NCBI GenBank assembly: GCA_035638775.1
Contig: DASQZJ010000074.1
Span: 1-41,634 of the forward strand
Length of the DNA stretch: 41,634 bases
From: DASQZJ01 sp035638775
Lineage (GTDB): Bacteria > Pseudomonadota > Gammaproteobacteria > UBA5335 > SLRW01
Direction of reading: 5' to 3'
The translations under genes were made by a program, and so were the position numbers. This document shows, piece by piece, positions 15,537 to 23,997 of this stretch (within the stretch, counting starts at the first letter, position 1; every line of letters starts with the position of its first letter). The notes below the pieces were generated by a model. That model was not told where the DNA came from and made no database searches. It saw only the letters and a program-made list of their open reading frames with translations.

Positions 15537-16300
15537 TGCCGCTGCTGGAGCTCGTGGAACTGGACCCGGACGTGCCCGGACGGCGCACCGTCCCGCTGAG
15601 CCTGGCGATCGAGCCCGGCCAGTGCTGGGGCGTGCTGGGCCCCAACGGGGCCGGCAAGACCACCCTCCTGCATGCCCTCGCCGGCCTGCGCCGGCCCGCC
15701 TCGGGCGAGATCCGGCTGCGCGGCGAGCCCCTGTCGCGGCTCTCGCGCCGGCGCATTGCGCGGGGCATCGGCATCGTCTTCCAGCAGCATCACGACAGCT
15801 TTCCCGCGACCGTGCGCGAGACCGCCCTGATGGGCCGCCACCCGCACCTGCGCGCCTGGCGGAGCGAAGGGCCGGAAGACCGCGAACGCGCGCACCGGGC
15901 ATTGCGGCAGACGGGCCTGGCGGCGCTGGCCGGGCGCCCGGTGGCCACGCTCTCGGGCGGAGAGCGCCAGCGGCTGGCGCTCGCGACGGTGCTGACCCAG
16001 GCGCCGGCGCTGTATCTCCTGGACGAGCCGACCAGCCACCTGGACCTGCGCCATGCGGTGGTGATGCTCGACCGGGTGCGCGAGGTGCTCGCAGACGGCT
16101 GTCACGCCGCGATGATGAGCCTGCACGATATCAACCTGGCGGCGCGCTACTGCGACCATCTGCTGCTACTGTACGCCGACGGCAGCAGCGCGCACGGTCC
16201 GGCGACCCGGATGCTGCGCGAAGATCGCCTGGAAGCCCTCTACGCGCATCCGCTGCATGCGGTCGAGACGCCGGCCGGCCGCGGCTTCCTTCCGGGATGA
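15536..16300 (+). CDS. btuD: ABC transporter ATP-binding protein, cobalamin/Fe-siderophore type
   Basis: A 254-aa ATPase partner of the permease. Walker A is GPNGAGKTT at residues 35-43; the Q-loop is near VFQQHHD; the ABC signature is LSGGERQR; Walker B with the catalytic glutamate is LYLLDEPTSHLD; the switch histidine is in SLHDINLA. The ATG shares its A with the permease stop (TGATG); GTG 15533 is an alternative start three bases earlier. The C-terminal YAHPLHAVETPAGRGFLP is typical of the BtuD/FecE class. Specificity for cobalamin is inferred from neighbours. Confidence 0.9.
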   Translation: MPLLELVELDPDVPGRRTVPLSLAIEPGQCWGVLGPNGAGKTTLLHALAGLRRPASGEIRLRGEPLSRLSRRRIARGIGIVFQQHHDSFPATVRETALMGRHPHLRAWRSEGPEDRERAHRALRQTGLAALAGRPVATLSGGERQRLALATVLTQAPALYLLDEPTSHLDLRHAVVMLDRVREVLADGCHAAMMSLHDINLAARYCDHLLLLYADGSSAHGPATRMLREDRLEALYAHPLHAVETPAGRGFLPG

Positions 16301-16404
16301 GCCCGCTGCCGGGGCAGGGCATGCACCGCGCCGGGGAAGCCCCGGCCGGCGCCGGCACCTGTACAATGGGCGGCCTGCACGGACTCTCGGGAGTGGACAC
16401 CGGC

Positions 16405-17223
16405 GTGAATGCCCTGGCTGGCAATCCGGGACGCGACCGGCGGCTGGGTCGTTTCCTGCTGCTGTCAATCGCGCTGCACGCCTCGCTGCTGCTGGCGGTG
16501 CTGGGCCCGGTGCAGCTGTCCCTGCCGGCGGCCCGGGACGCCGGTCCACTGGCCGTGCGGCTGCGGACCGCCCCGGCGCACCGGCACCGGGACCGCGCGC
16601 CGGCGAAGACGCAGGCCTCCGGGCACCGGACCGCGCAAGCGCCCCCGCCGGCCTCTTCCAGGGCTTCCACGGCGCGGGCCGCCACCACCAGGGCAGCCGT
16701 GCACCGACACGTCGCGCAGCGCACCCCCGGGCCTTCCTCCGGGCCGGTCGCGCACACGCACGAACCGCGCCGGGACGCAGCCGCGAAGGCCCGGTCGAGC
16801 GGCGCGTCGAAGCCGAAAGAGAAGGCCGCCGCCCGGCAGCCGCGCCGGCAACCGCAGCGCAGCGCGAAGGCGGGCCCGGGTCCGTCCACGCAAGCCCGGC
16901 AGGATACGGCGGGGGGCACCAGCGCCAGTGCCGCCCGTTCGCGCGTGGTGGCCCAGGTGCGGCGCAACCTGCGGCGCTATTTCCACTACCCGGGCATCGC
17001 CCAGCGGCGCGGCTGGGAAGGCCGGGTGGTGCTGGACTTCGCGGTGCGCGGGGATGGACGGATCAGCGACATTCGCGTCGCGCACAGCTCGGGCCACGCG
17101 GTGCTCGACCACTCCGCGGTGCAGGCCCTGCGGAGGATCGGGCGCCTGGACGTGGGTGGCGCCTGGCCCGCGGGCGGACTGCACAACGTCAAGCTGCCGG
17201 TGATCTACCGGCTGGAAGGCTAG
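16405..17223 (+). CDS. tonB: TonB-family energy transducer
   Basis: A 272-aa protein (from GTG 16405) with a TonB layout: one transmembrane helix at about residues 16-36 holding the SxxxH motif (S21-H25) needed to couple to ExbB/ExbD, a long linker, and a C-terminal TonB domain (about 188-272: YFHYPGIAQRRGWEGRVVLDF, VLDHSAVQALRRIG, VKLPVIYRL). The linker (about 50-180) is rich in A, R, H, P and K and nearly free of acidic residues, unlike the usual Pro-Glu/Pro-Lys repeats. Start choice is uncertain: GTG 16393 and ATG 16366 are in frame; 16405 has GGGAG eleven bases upstream. No exbB/exbD or outer-membrane receptor is in the window. Confidence 0.87.
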   Translation: MNALAGNPGRDRRLGRFLLLSIALHASLLLAVLGPVQLSLPAARDAGPLAVRLRTAPAHRHRDRAPAKTQASGHRTAQAPPPASSRASTARAATTRAAVHRHVAQRTPGPSSGPVAHTHEPRRDAAAKARSSGASKPKEKAAARQPRRQPQRSAKAGPGPSTQARQDTAGGTSASAARSRVVAQVRRNLRRYFHYPGIAQRRGWEGRVVLDFAVRGDGRISDIRVAHSSGHAVLDHSAVQALRRIGRLDVGGAWPAGGLHNVKLPVIYRLEG

Positions 17224-17224
17224 C

Positions 17225-17788
17225 ATGGGACACAGACTGTCGCGGATCTATACGCGCACCGGCGATCAGGGCACCACCGGCCTGGGTGACGGCTCGCGCA
17301 CCCAGAAGGACGCGCTGCGGGTGGAAGCCTACGGCACGGTGGACGAGCTCAACAGCGTCGTGGGCATGGTGCTGGCCTGCCCCGACCTGCCGCCGCCGGT
17401 GGGCGAGCACCTGGTGGACATCCAGCACAACCTGTTCGACCTGGGTGGCGAGCTGTGCATCCCGGGCCATAGCGTGCTTACCGGCGCGCACGTGACTCGC
17501 CTGGAGCGATGGCTGGACGCGCTCAACGGCGACCTGCCGCCGCTCAAGGAGTTCATCCTGCCCGGCGGGGGCAATGCCGCGGCGACCTGCCATCTCGCGC
17601 GCACCGTGGCGCGCCGCGCGGAACGGCGGGTGGTGAGCCTGGCCGGCGCGGAGCCGGTCAACGAGCATGTTCTGGGATATCTCAACCGGCTGTCGGACCT
17701 GCTGTTCGTGATGGCCCGCTACATCAACCGGCATACCGGCCACGCGGACGTACTCTGGCGGCGCGAGCGCGGCGGGGCGGCGGAATGA
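17225..17788 (+). CDS. ATP:cob(I)alamin adenosyltransferase, PduO type
   Basis: A 187-aa trimeric enzyme that transfers the adenosyl group of ATP to cob(I)alamin to give coenzyme B12. The N-terminal ATP loop is RIYTRTGDQGTTGLGDGSR (residues 6-24), followed by KDALRVEAYGTVDELNS; the late block FILPGGGNAAATCHLARTVARRAERRVV and NRLSDLLFVMAR are standard. It begins one base after the tonB stop and overlaps the next gene by four bases (ATGA). Together with the upstream transporter this makes uptake and activation of cobalamin the evident role of the operon. Confidence 0.95.
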   Translation: MGHRLSRIYTRTGDQGTTGLGDGSRTQKDALRVEAYGTVDELNSVVGMVLACPDLPPPVGEHLVDIQHNLFDLGGELCIPGHSVLTGAHVTRLERWLDALNGDLPPLKEFILPGGGNAAATCHLARTVARRAERRVVSLAGAEPVNEHVLGYLNRLSDLLFVMARYINRHTGHADVLWRRERGGAAE

Positions 17789-18453
17789 GCCTGCCCCGGC
17801 TGCTGGTATCCTGGTCCTCCGGCAAGGACAGCGCCTGGATGCTGCACCGGCTGCGGCAGGATCCCGCCTGGCAGCTGGCCGGCCTGGTCAGCACGGTGAA
17901 CCGCCGCCGCGAGCGCGTCGCCATGCACGGGGTCCGGGAAGCGCTGCTGCAACGCCAGGCGCGGGCCAGCGGGCTGCCCGTCTGGCGCGTGCCACTGCCC
18001 GAGCCGTGCCCCAATCACGCGTACGAGCGGGCCATGGGCGAGCTGGTCGAGCGGGCCGTTGCCGCCGGGGTCACGCACATGGCCTTTGGCGACCTGTACC
18101 TTGAAGACGTGCGCCAATACCGCGAAAATCAGCTCGCCGGCACCGGGATCGAGCCCGTCTTCCCGCTGTGGGGCGCGGACACCGGGGAGCTCGCCCGCGA
18201 CATGATCGCCGGCGGGCTGCAAGCGACCATCGTCTGTCTCGACCCTGCCCGGATGCCGCCCGGGATGGCGGGACAGCCGTTCGACGCGGCCCTGCTGGCC
18301 GCGTTGCCGGCGGAGGTGGACCCCTGCGGCGAAAACGGGGAGTTCCACACCTTCTGCCACGCGGGTCCGATGTTTCGTGAGCCGGTGGCGATCGAGACCG
18401 GTCGGACCGTGCAGCGCGACGGCTTCCTGTTCACCGACCTCCGTCCGGGCTGA
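17785..18453 (+). CDS. DUF71/COG2102 PP-loop ATPase, putative B12-salvage amide ligase
   Basis: A 222-aa protein of the family that contains the eukaryotic and archaeal diphthamide synthetase Dph6. The N-type ATP pyrophosphatase loop is SSGKDS at residues 11-16; the family-specific C-terminal block is DPCGENGEFHTFCHAGPMF (about 175-193). Bacteria lack diphthamide, and published comparative genomics has proposed that one bacterial DUF71 subgroup acts in B12 salvage. Its four-base overlap with the adenosyltransferase gene here supports that subgroup. The actual substrate, perhaps a corrinoid amidated on a side chain, is not known. Confidence 0.85.
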   Translation: MSLPRLLVSWSSGKDSAWMLHRLRQDPAWQLAGLVSTVNRRRERVAMHGVREALLQRQARASGLPVWRVPLPEPCPNHAYERAMGELVERAVAAGVTHMAFGDLYLEDVRQYRENQLAGTGIEPVFPLWGADTGELARDMIAGGLQATIVCLDPARMPPGMAGQPFDAALLAALPAEVDPCGENGEFHTFCHAGPMFREPVAIETGRTVQRDGFLFTDLRPG

Positions 18454-18482
18454 GCGCGGAAAGGGTTCCACTCGCCCTGGAT

Positions 18483-18507
18483 AAAGATATATTATATATA
18501 TGTCTTT
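18483..18507. promoter_or_regulatory. AT-only dyad upstream of fdxA, possible promoter/operator
   Basis: A 25-bp stretch with AAAGA at one end, TCTTT at the other and almost only alternating A/T between lies 58 bp before the fdxA ATG, in a region otherwise very GC-rich. Several TATATT/TATTAT hexamers could serve as a -10. The imperfect dyad also suits a regulator. No Fur or FNR consensus is recognisable. Confidence 0.45.
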
Positions 18508-18564
18508 AAACTCCGGTGCGGTCCGGCGCGCCGCCGTACCGACCGGCCATGACGGAAACCGCTC

Positions 18565-18909
18565 ATGACCTACGTCGTCACCGAGAACTGCATCAAGTGC
18601 AAGTACACCGACTGCGTGGAGGTGTGCCCGGTGGACTGCTTCCACGAAGGCACGAACTTCCTCGTGATCGACCCGGAAGAATGCATCGACTGTTCCCTGT
18701 GCGAGCCGGAGTGTCCCGCCGAGGCCATCTTCTCCGAGGACGACCTGCCCGGGGACCAGCAGCACTTTCTGCAGCTCAACGCGGAACTGGCGGCCGAATG
18801 GCCGGTCATCACCGAGATGAAGCCGCCGCCGGACGACGCCGAGCAGTGGGACGGCGTGGCGGACAAGCTCCGGCATCTGGAGCGTAGCGCTCCGGAGACG
18901 GGTGGCTGA
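18565..18909 (+). CDS. fdxA: seven-iron ferredoxin, FdxA type
   Basis: A 114-aa ferredoxin nearly identical in layout to Azotobacter vinelandii ferredoxin I. Cysteines are C9, C12, C17, C21, C25, C40, C43, C46 and C50. By comparison with that protein, C9, C17, C21 and C50 bind a 3Fe-4S cluster and C25, C40, C43 and C46 a 4Fe-4S cluster. The C-terminal tail with FLQLNAELAAEWPVITE is the FdxA extension. It is 57 bp upstream of the large flavoprotein fusion, on the same strand, so it is a natural candidate for that enzyme's ferredoxin. FdxA proteins elsewhere are linked to stress response and NADPH:ferredoxin reductases. Confidence 0.95.
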   Translation: MTYVVTENCIKCKYTDCVEVCPVDCFHEGTNFLVIDPEECIDCSLCEPECPAEAIFSEDDLPGDQQHFLQLNAELAAEWPVITEMKPPPDDAEQWDGVADKLRHLERSAPETGG

Positions 18910-18966
18910 GGGGCGCCGCGTGACGCCGGGCGCCGCGCTGCGTTAACTTGTGGGATTCGGATTGGC

Positions 18967-21900
18967 ATGGATGACGTTTCCTTGAAATTCCAGGGCTTTT
19001 CTTTCGGCGAGCTGCGTACGCCGGACGGGCTGGCGCGGCTCGACCGGACGTTCCGGGAGCGTCTGGGCGAGGCCGACGGCGAGCTCGGTGCACGGCTGGA
19101 CGCCTGGCGCAGCGGCGACTACCGGCCCGAGGCCGTCGAGCGCAGCGCCTTCCTGCTCGAGCTGGCTCCGCACCTGGAAGCCTTCATCGCCAACCTCTTC
19201 GCAGTCGGCGGCGAGGTCGCGCGCATGCGCGAGGCCGCGCTGGCCGACCGCGCGGTGATGCGCTTCAAGGAGCAGTTCGTGCAGCGCCTGGCGCGCAAGT
19301 ACCGGGCCGACCCCGAAGAGCCCTTCGAATCCCTCGACGCCTGGCTGATGCAGGCCGCCGGCTGCGCGAACGCCACGCCGGCCGAGCAGGAGCTGGCCGT
19401 GGCCCGCTTCGGCCTTGCGCTGCTGGAGGATCGCGCCGCCCACCGGCACGAGATCGACCGCCTGACCCAGTGGTGCGTGCACGTCCGGCGGGGCGATGCA
19501 GGTCCGGGACGGGTCGCCGGCTGGCCCAGCTTCCGCCTGCCGCAGAAGCTCGACCACGCGAGCCTGGTGCCTCTGGAGCCGGTGGCCGACGACCCGGCCG
19601 GTCGCTATCAGGGCCGCCCGGACGACCAGCGCCGCCGCGACGGCTTCGAGCTGACCGATGCGCGCTTCAGCCGGCGCGAGGTGCAGTCCGAGATCAGCTA
19701 CTGCATCTACTGCCACGATCACGACGGCGACTTCTGCTCCAAGGGGTTCCCCGAGAAGAAGGCCCAGCCCGAGCTCGGCTACAAGGTCGACCCGCTGGGG
19801 GTGACGCTGACGGGCTGCCCGCTGGAGGAGAAGATCTCCGAGATGCACGTGCTCAAGCGCGACGGGCAGCCGATCGCCGCGCTGGCGATGATCATGGTCG
19901 ACAACCCGATGGTGCCGGCCACCGGTCACCGCATCTGCAACGACTGCATGAAGGGCTGCATCTACCAGAAGCAGGACCCGGTCAACATCCCCCAGGTCGA
20001 GACCGGGGTGCTGACCGACGTGCTGGACCTGCCCTGGGGCGTCGAGATCTACGACCTGCTCACGCGCTGGAACCCCCTGCGCCGCGAGCAGTACCTGCAG
20101 CGGCCCTACAACGGGCGCAAGGTGCTGATCGCGGGCATGGGACCGGCGGGCTTCACCATGGCGCACCATCTCACCATGGAAGGCTGCGCGGTGGTCGGCA
20201 TCGACGGGCTCAAGATCGAGCCGCTGCCGGATGCGCTGATCGAGCAGCCCGTGCGCAACTGGGCGGAGCTGGTGGAGTCGCTGGACGAGCGCATCCTGAT
20301 GGGCTTCGGCGGTGTGGCCGAATACGGGATCACGGTCCGCTGGGACAAGAATTTCCTCAAGCTGATCTACCTGACCCTGGCCCGCCGGAACACGTTCCAG
20401 GTTTTCGGCGGCGTACGGCTCGGCGGCACCCTGACGCTCGAGACCGCGTGGGAGCTCGGCTTCGACCATGTCTGCGTGGCCACCGGCGCGGGGCTGCCGC
20501 GCGTCATACCGATGGGCAACAGTCTCGCCCGCGGCATGCGCCAGGCCAACGATTTCCTGATGGCGCTGCAGCTGACCGGCGCCGGCAAGGCGACCAGCAT
20601 CGCCAGCCTGCAGGTGCGCCTGCCGGCCGTGGTGATCGGCGGGGGCCTCACCGGGATCGATACCGCCACCGAGGTGCAGGCCTACTACATCAAGCAGGTC
20701 GAGAAGCTCCTGCGGCGCCACGAACGCCTGGTCGAGGCGCGCGGCGAGGACGCCGTGCTCGGCAAGCTGGGTGACGAGGACCGGAGCATCCTCGACGAGT
20801 TCCTGGAACACGGCCGCGCGGTGCGGGCGGAGCGTGAGCGCGCCGCCCGGGCGGGCGAGAAGCCCGACTTCGGCCCGCTGCTGCGACGCTGGGGCGGCGT
20901 CACCATCGCCTACCGCAAGGGGCTGAACGCCTCGCCCGCCTACACGCGCAACCACGAGGAAGTGATCAAGGCGATGCAGGAAGGCCTGTACTACGCCGAG
21001 GGCCTGAACCCGCTGCGCGCCGAGCTGGACGAGTACGAGCACGTCCGCAGCGTCGTATTCCGGCGCATGAAGAAGCAGGAGGGACGCTGGCTCGGCACCG
21101 CCGAGGAGCTCACCCTGCCCGCCCGGTCGGTATTCGTGGCCGCCGGCACGGTGCCCAACACCATCTACGAGCGCGAGCACCCGGGGCACTTCGAGCTGGA
21201 GGCCGACCACTTCCTGCCCCACGTGGAGCACAGCAACGGCCTGCAGCCGGTGCAGGTGCCGGAGCACTGCAAGCAGGACGAGTTCGGCCCGTTCACCTCC
21301 TACCGTTACGACGGGCGCATGGTCAGCTTCGTCGGCGACACCCATCCCGCCTTCCAGGGCAGCGTGGTCAAGGCGATCACGTCCAGCGCGCGCACCTACC
21401 CCAAGGTGATGTCCTCGCTGCGCCACCTGCCGGACCCGGACGCCTCGTGGGCCGATTACAGCTCGTTCGCCGCGCGCATGGACGACCTGCTCACCCCCCG
21501 CGTGGTGTCGGTCAACCGCGACAACCCCGCCATGGTGGAGCTGTGGGTCCGTGCGCCGCTGGCGGCGCGCAGCTTCCGCGCCGGGCAGTTCTTCCGCCTG
21601 CAGACCTTCGAGACGCTCAGCCCCGTGGTGGAAGGCACGCGGCTGCAGGTACCGTTGCTCACCGTCAGCGGCACCGGCGTGAAGGACGACATGGTTCGGC
21701 TGCTGGTGCTCCAGTGGGGCAGCGCGCCGCGCCTGGTGGGGCGCCTGGCGGCCGGCGATCCGGTGGTTCTGATGGGCCCTACCGGAGCGCCCACCGAAAT
21801 TCCCCGGAACCGGACGGTGATGATCGTGGCCGGCCGCTGGGGCGCAGCGGTGATGCTGGACATCGGCAAGGCCTTGCGCGAGGCGGGCAACCGGGTGCTT

Positions 21901-22482
21901 TACGTGGCGGCGTTCGGCTCGCCGGGCGACGTCGATTACCAGCAGGAGCTGGAGGCCTCGGCCGACCAGATCATCTGGTGTACGGCCTCGGGGGAAACCA
22001 TCCGGGCGCGCCGCCCGACGGACGTGTCGATGCAGGCGACCGACATGGTCGAGGTGGTGCGGCGCTACGGCGACGGCGAGCTGGGCCCCGGGGCCGGCGG
22101 CATCCGGCTCGGGGACGTCTCGCGCGTGATGGTCATGGGCGGAACCGGCCTGCTGAGCGGCTTCCAGAAGGCGCTGGACGATGGCCTGCGGGCGCGGTTC
22201 GCGCCGGACGTCCAGGCCGTGGGAACGGTGGGCAGCCCGATGCAGTGCATGCTCAAGGGCGTGTGCTCGCAATGCCTGCAGTGGCAGATCGACCCGGAAA
22301 CCGGCCAGCGCACGCGGGCCGTGTTCTCCTGCTCCGAGCAGGACCAGCCGCTGGCCTGGATCGACCTCCCGAACCTCTCGGCCCGCCAGCAGCAAAACCG
22401 GCTGGCCGACAGGCAGACGGCCCTCTGGGTGGACCACCTGCTGCGGCAGGCGGCGGCGGAGGAGGCCGGCTCCGGGGCTTGA
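18967..22482 (+). CDS. GltD/NfnB-PyrK/NfnA-like fused flavoprotein oxidoreductase
   Basis: A 1171-aa protein. Residues about 1-235 form a helical domain I do not recognise. A Fer4_20-like segment carries C246, C249, C257, C284, C324, C327 and C331, as in GltD and NfnB. The FAD Rossmann motif VLIAGMGPAGFTMAHHL starts near 386, and the NAD(P) motif VVIGGGLTGIDTATE near 557. From about 842 a ferredoxin-reductase-like domain follows (RAGQFFRLQ; VMIVAGRWGAAVMLDIG) ending in a PyrK-type cluster site: C1094, C1100, C1103, C1122. This is the domain set of the two NfnAB subunits (NADH-dependent reduced ferredoxin:NADP oxidoreductase) in one chain. It lies between fdxA and alkB. Substrates are inferred. 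The ATG has only a weak ribosome-binding site. Confidence 0.88.
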   Translation: MDDVSLKFQGFSFGELRTPDGLARLDRTFRERLGEADGELGARLDAWRSGDYRPEAVERSAFLLELAPHLEAFIANLFAVGGEVARMREAALADRAVMRFKEQFVQRLARKYRADPEEPFESLDAWLMQAAGCANATPAEQELAVARFGLALLEDRAAHRHEIDRLTQWCVHVRRGDAGPGRVAGWPSFRLPQKLDHASLVPLEPVADDPAGRYQGRPDDQRRRDGFELTDARFSRREVQSEISYCIYCHDHDGDFCSKGFPEKKAQPELGYKVDPLGVTLTGCPLEEKISEMHVLKRDGQPIAALAMIMVDNPMVPATGHRICNDCMKGCIYQKQDPVNIPQVETGVLTDVLDLPWGVEIYDLLTRWNPLRREQYLQRPYNGRKVLIAGMGPAGFTMAHHLTMEGCAVVGIDGLKIEPLPDALIEQPVRNWAELVESLDERILMGFGGVAEYGITVRWDKNFLKLIYLTLARRNTFQVFGGVRLGGTLTLETAWELGFDHVCVATGAGLPRVIPMGNSLARGMRQANDFLMALQLTGAGKATSIASLQVRLPAVVIGGGLTGIDTATEVQAYYIKQVEKLLRRHERLVEARGEDAVLGKLGDEDRSILDEFLEHGRAVRAERERAARAGEKPDFGPLLRRWGGVTIAYRKGLNASPAYTRNHEEVIKAMQEGLYYAEGLNPLRAELDEYEHVRSVVFRRMKKQEGRWLGTAEELTLPARSVFVAAGTVPNTIYEREHPGHFELEADHFLPHVEHSNGLQPVQVPEHCKQDEFGPFTSYRYDGRMVSFVGDTHPAFQGSVVKAITSSARTYPKVMSSLRHLPDPDASWADYSSFAARMDDLLTPRVVSVNRDNPAMVELWVRAPLAARSFRAGQFFRLQTFETLSPVVEGTRLQVPLLTVSGTGVKDDMVRLLVLQWGSAPRLVGRLAAGDPVVLMGPTGAPTEIPRNRTVMIVAGRWGAAVMLDIGKALREAGNRVLYVAAFGSPGDVDYQQELEASADQIIWCTASGETIRARRPTDVSMQATDMVEVVRRYGDGELGPGAGGIRLGDVSRVMVMGGTGLLSGFQKALDDGLRARFAPDVQAVGTVGSPMQCMLKGVCSQCLQWQIDPETGQRTRAVFSCSEQDQPLAWIDLPNLSARQQQNRLADRQTALWVDHLLRQAAAEEAGSGA

Positions 22483-22506
22483 CACCGCCCCGATCCACCG
22501 TAACAT
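22479..22506 (+). promoter_or_regulatory. alkB promoter overlapping the upstream stop codon
   Basis: A perfect TTGACA (22479-22484), 16-bp spacer and TAACAT (22501-22506). The -35 hexamer includes the TGA stop (22480-22482) of the flavoprotein fusion. Transcription would start near 22513, about 50 nt before the alkB ATG. It would let alkB be expressed apart from the upstream gene. Confidence 0.65.
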
Positions 22507-22564
22507 TCCTTCGTGCAATCCTGGATCGACCGGTCGGGGAACACGCCGGCCAGGGGGAACGCGG

Positions 22565-23731
22565 ATGGAGACGGCGGCGCGGGCGGAGCGGCCCACGGGA
22601 TACAGGGACCCGAAACGCTACCTGTGGCTCTGGAGCCTGGCGGTTCCGGCGCTGCCGCTGATGGGCGGCCTGCTGGCCTGGCTCACGGGCTCCGGCCTGT
22701 GGCAGTGGTGGACGCCGCTGGTCTTCTACGTGGCGGTCCCGCTGCTCGACGTCCTGCGCGGGGAGGACCGGCACAACCTGCCGGAGAGCGCGGTGCCGAC
22801 GCTCGAGTCGGACCCCTACTACCGCCGCGCCGTGTACGCCTTCCTGCCCGTCCAGTTTCTCGGCTTCTTCGGGGGCGCCTGGATCGTGGGAACCGGGCAG
22901 CTGCCCCTGTGGCAGGCGCTCGGCGTCGCCGTTTCGGTCGGGCTGGTCAATGGCGTCGGCATCAACACGGCACATGAGCTTGGCCACAAGAAGACCCGGC
23001 TGGAGCGGTGGCTGGCGAAAGTGGCGCTGGCGCCCGTCGCCTACGGACACTTCTACGTCGAGCACAACCGCGGACACCACGTCCGGGTCGCCACGCCCGC
23101 GGATCCGGCCAGCGCCCGCTACGGCGAGAGCTTCTACCGCTTCTGGCCGCGTACGGTCGCGGGCAGCTGGCGTTCCGCCTGGGAGCTGGAGCGCCGGCGC
23201 CTGAGCCGCGGCGGGCACGGTGTCTGGAGCCCGCGCAACGACATCCTGCAGGCGCTGGCCATGACCGTGCTGCTGTACGCCGCGGTAATCGCCCTGTTCG
23301 GCCCCCTCACTGTGCCGTTCCTGCTGATCCAGGCCGTGATCGGCTTCTCCGAGCTGGAGGTGGTGAACTACCTGGAGCACTACGGGCTTGCCCGGCGCAG
23401 GCTGGACAGCGGCCGCTACGAGCGGGTGAGCCCGGAGCATTCCTGGAACAGCAACCACATCGTCACCAACATCGTGCTGTACCATCTGCAGCGACACTCC
23501 GACCATCACGCCAACCCCACCCGGCGCTACCAGGCACTCCGGCACTACGACGTGAGCCCCCAGCTTCCGGCGGGCTACGCCGCGATGATCCTGCTGGCGC
23601 TGATCCCGCCCCTGTGGCGGCGGGTGATGGACAAGCGGGTGCGGGCACACTACGGCGGCGATCTCGACCGCGCGAATCTCGATCCCCGCCTTCGGCCACA
23701 CGTGGCGGCCGGGGAGCGGTCGACCGCCTGA
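22565..23731 (+). CDS. alkB: alkane 1-monooxygenase
   Basis: A 388-aa integral membrane non-heme di-iron oxygenase that hydroxylates terminal methyl groups of medium-chain alkanes, taking electrons from rubredoxin. All signature histidine boxes are intact: HELGHK at 137-142, EHNRGHH at 166-172, NYLEHYG at 268-274 and LQRHSDHHA at 308-316. Transmembrane segments lie at about 20-42, 47-61, 92-108, 115-132, and 230-262. ATG 22565 follows AGGGGGA; the frame is open upstream without similarity. The rubredoxin gene lies 266 bp downstream. The HYG motif separates AlkB from fatty-acid desaturases and xylene monooxygenases. Chain-length range cannot be read from sequence. Confidence 0.96.
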   Translation: METAARAERPTGYRDPKRYLWLWSLAVPALPLMGGLLAWLTGSGLWQWWTPLVFYVAVPLLDVLRGEDRHNLPESAVPTLESDPYYRRAVYAFLPVQFLGFFGGAWIVGTGQLPLWQALGVAVSVGLVNGVGINTAHELGHKKTRLERWLAKVALAPVAYGHFYVEHNRGHHVRVATPADPASARYGESFYRFWPRTVAGSWRSAWELERRRLSRGGHGVWSPRNDILQALAMTVLLYAAVIALFGPLTVPFLLIQAVIGFSELEVVNYLEHYGLARRRLDSGRYERVSPEHSWNSNHIVTNIVLYHLQRHSDHHANPTRRYQALRHYDVSPQLPAGYAAMILLALIPPLWRRVMDKRVRAHYGGDLDRANLDPRLRPHVAAGERSTA

Positions 23732-23997
23732 AGCGCGTGCCCGCGGGCGGCATTCCCGCGCCCGGGGTGCGGCAACACCTCTGACCACGTTAGTATGAGG
23801 GCTGTTGGCCTGACAGCCGCGGCCGGCCAGGCACCGGAGCCGGGCGCGGCGGCACGCGCTCGCCGCAGGACAGGCCGCCAGCCGGAGTGACCGGATCGCG
23901 TCCGTCCGTTCCCGTTTCCGCGGGTGCGGGGGCGTGCCGCTGTCTTTGTGAAACCGAGCGGGGCCCGCACCGGCCCCGGCAGAACGGGAAGGGGGAC

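Noticed and set aside
18943..22596. 1217-aa minus-strand open frame opposite the flavoprotein fusion
   Set aside because: The fusion protein shows intact motifs throughout; the antisense frame has low-complexity HRA-rich sequence without any domain.
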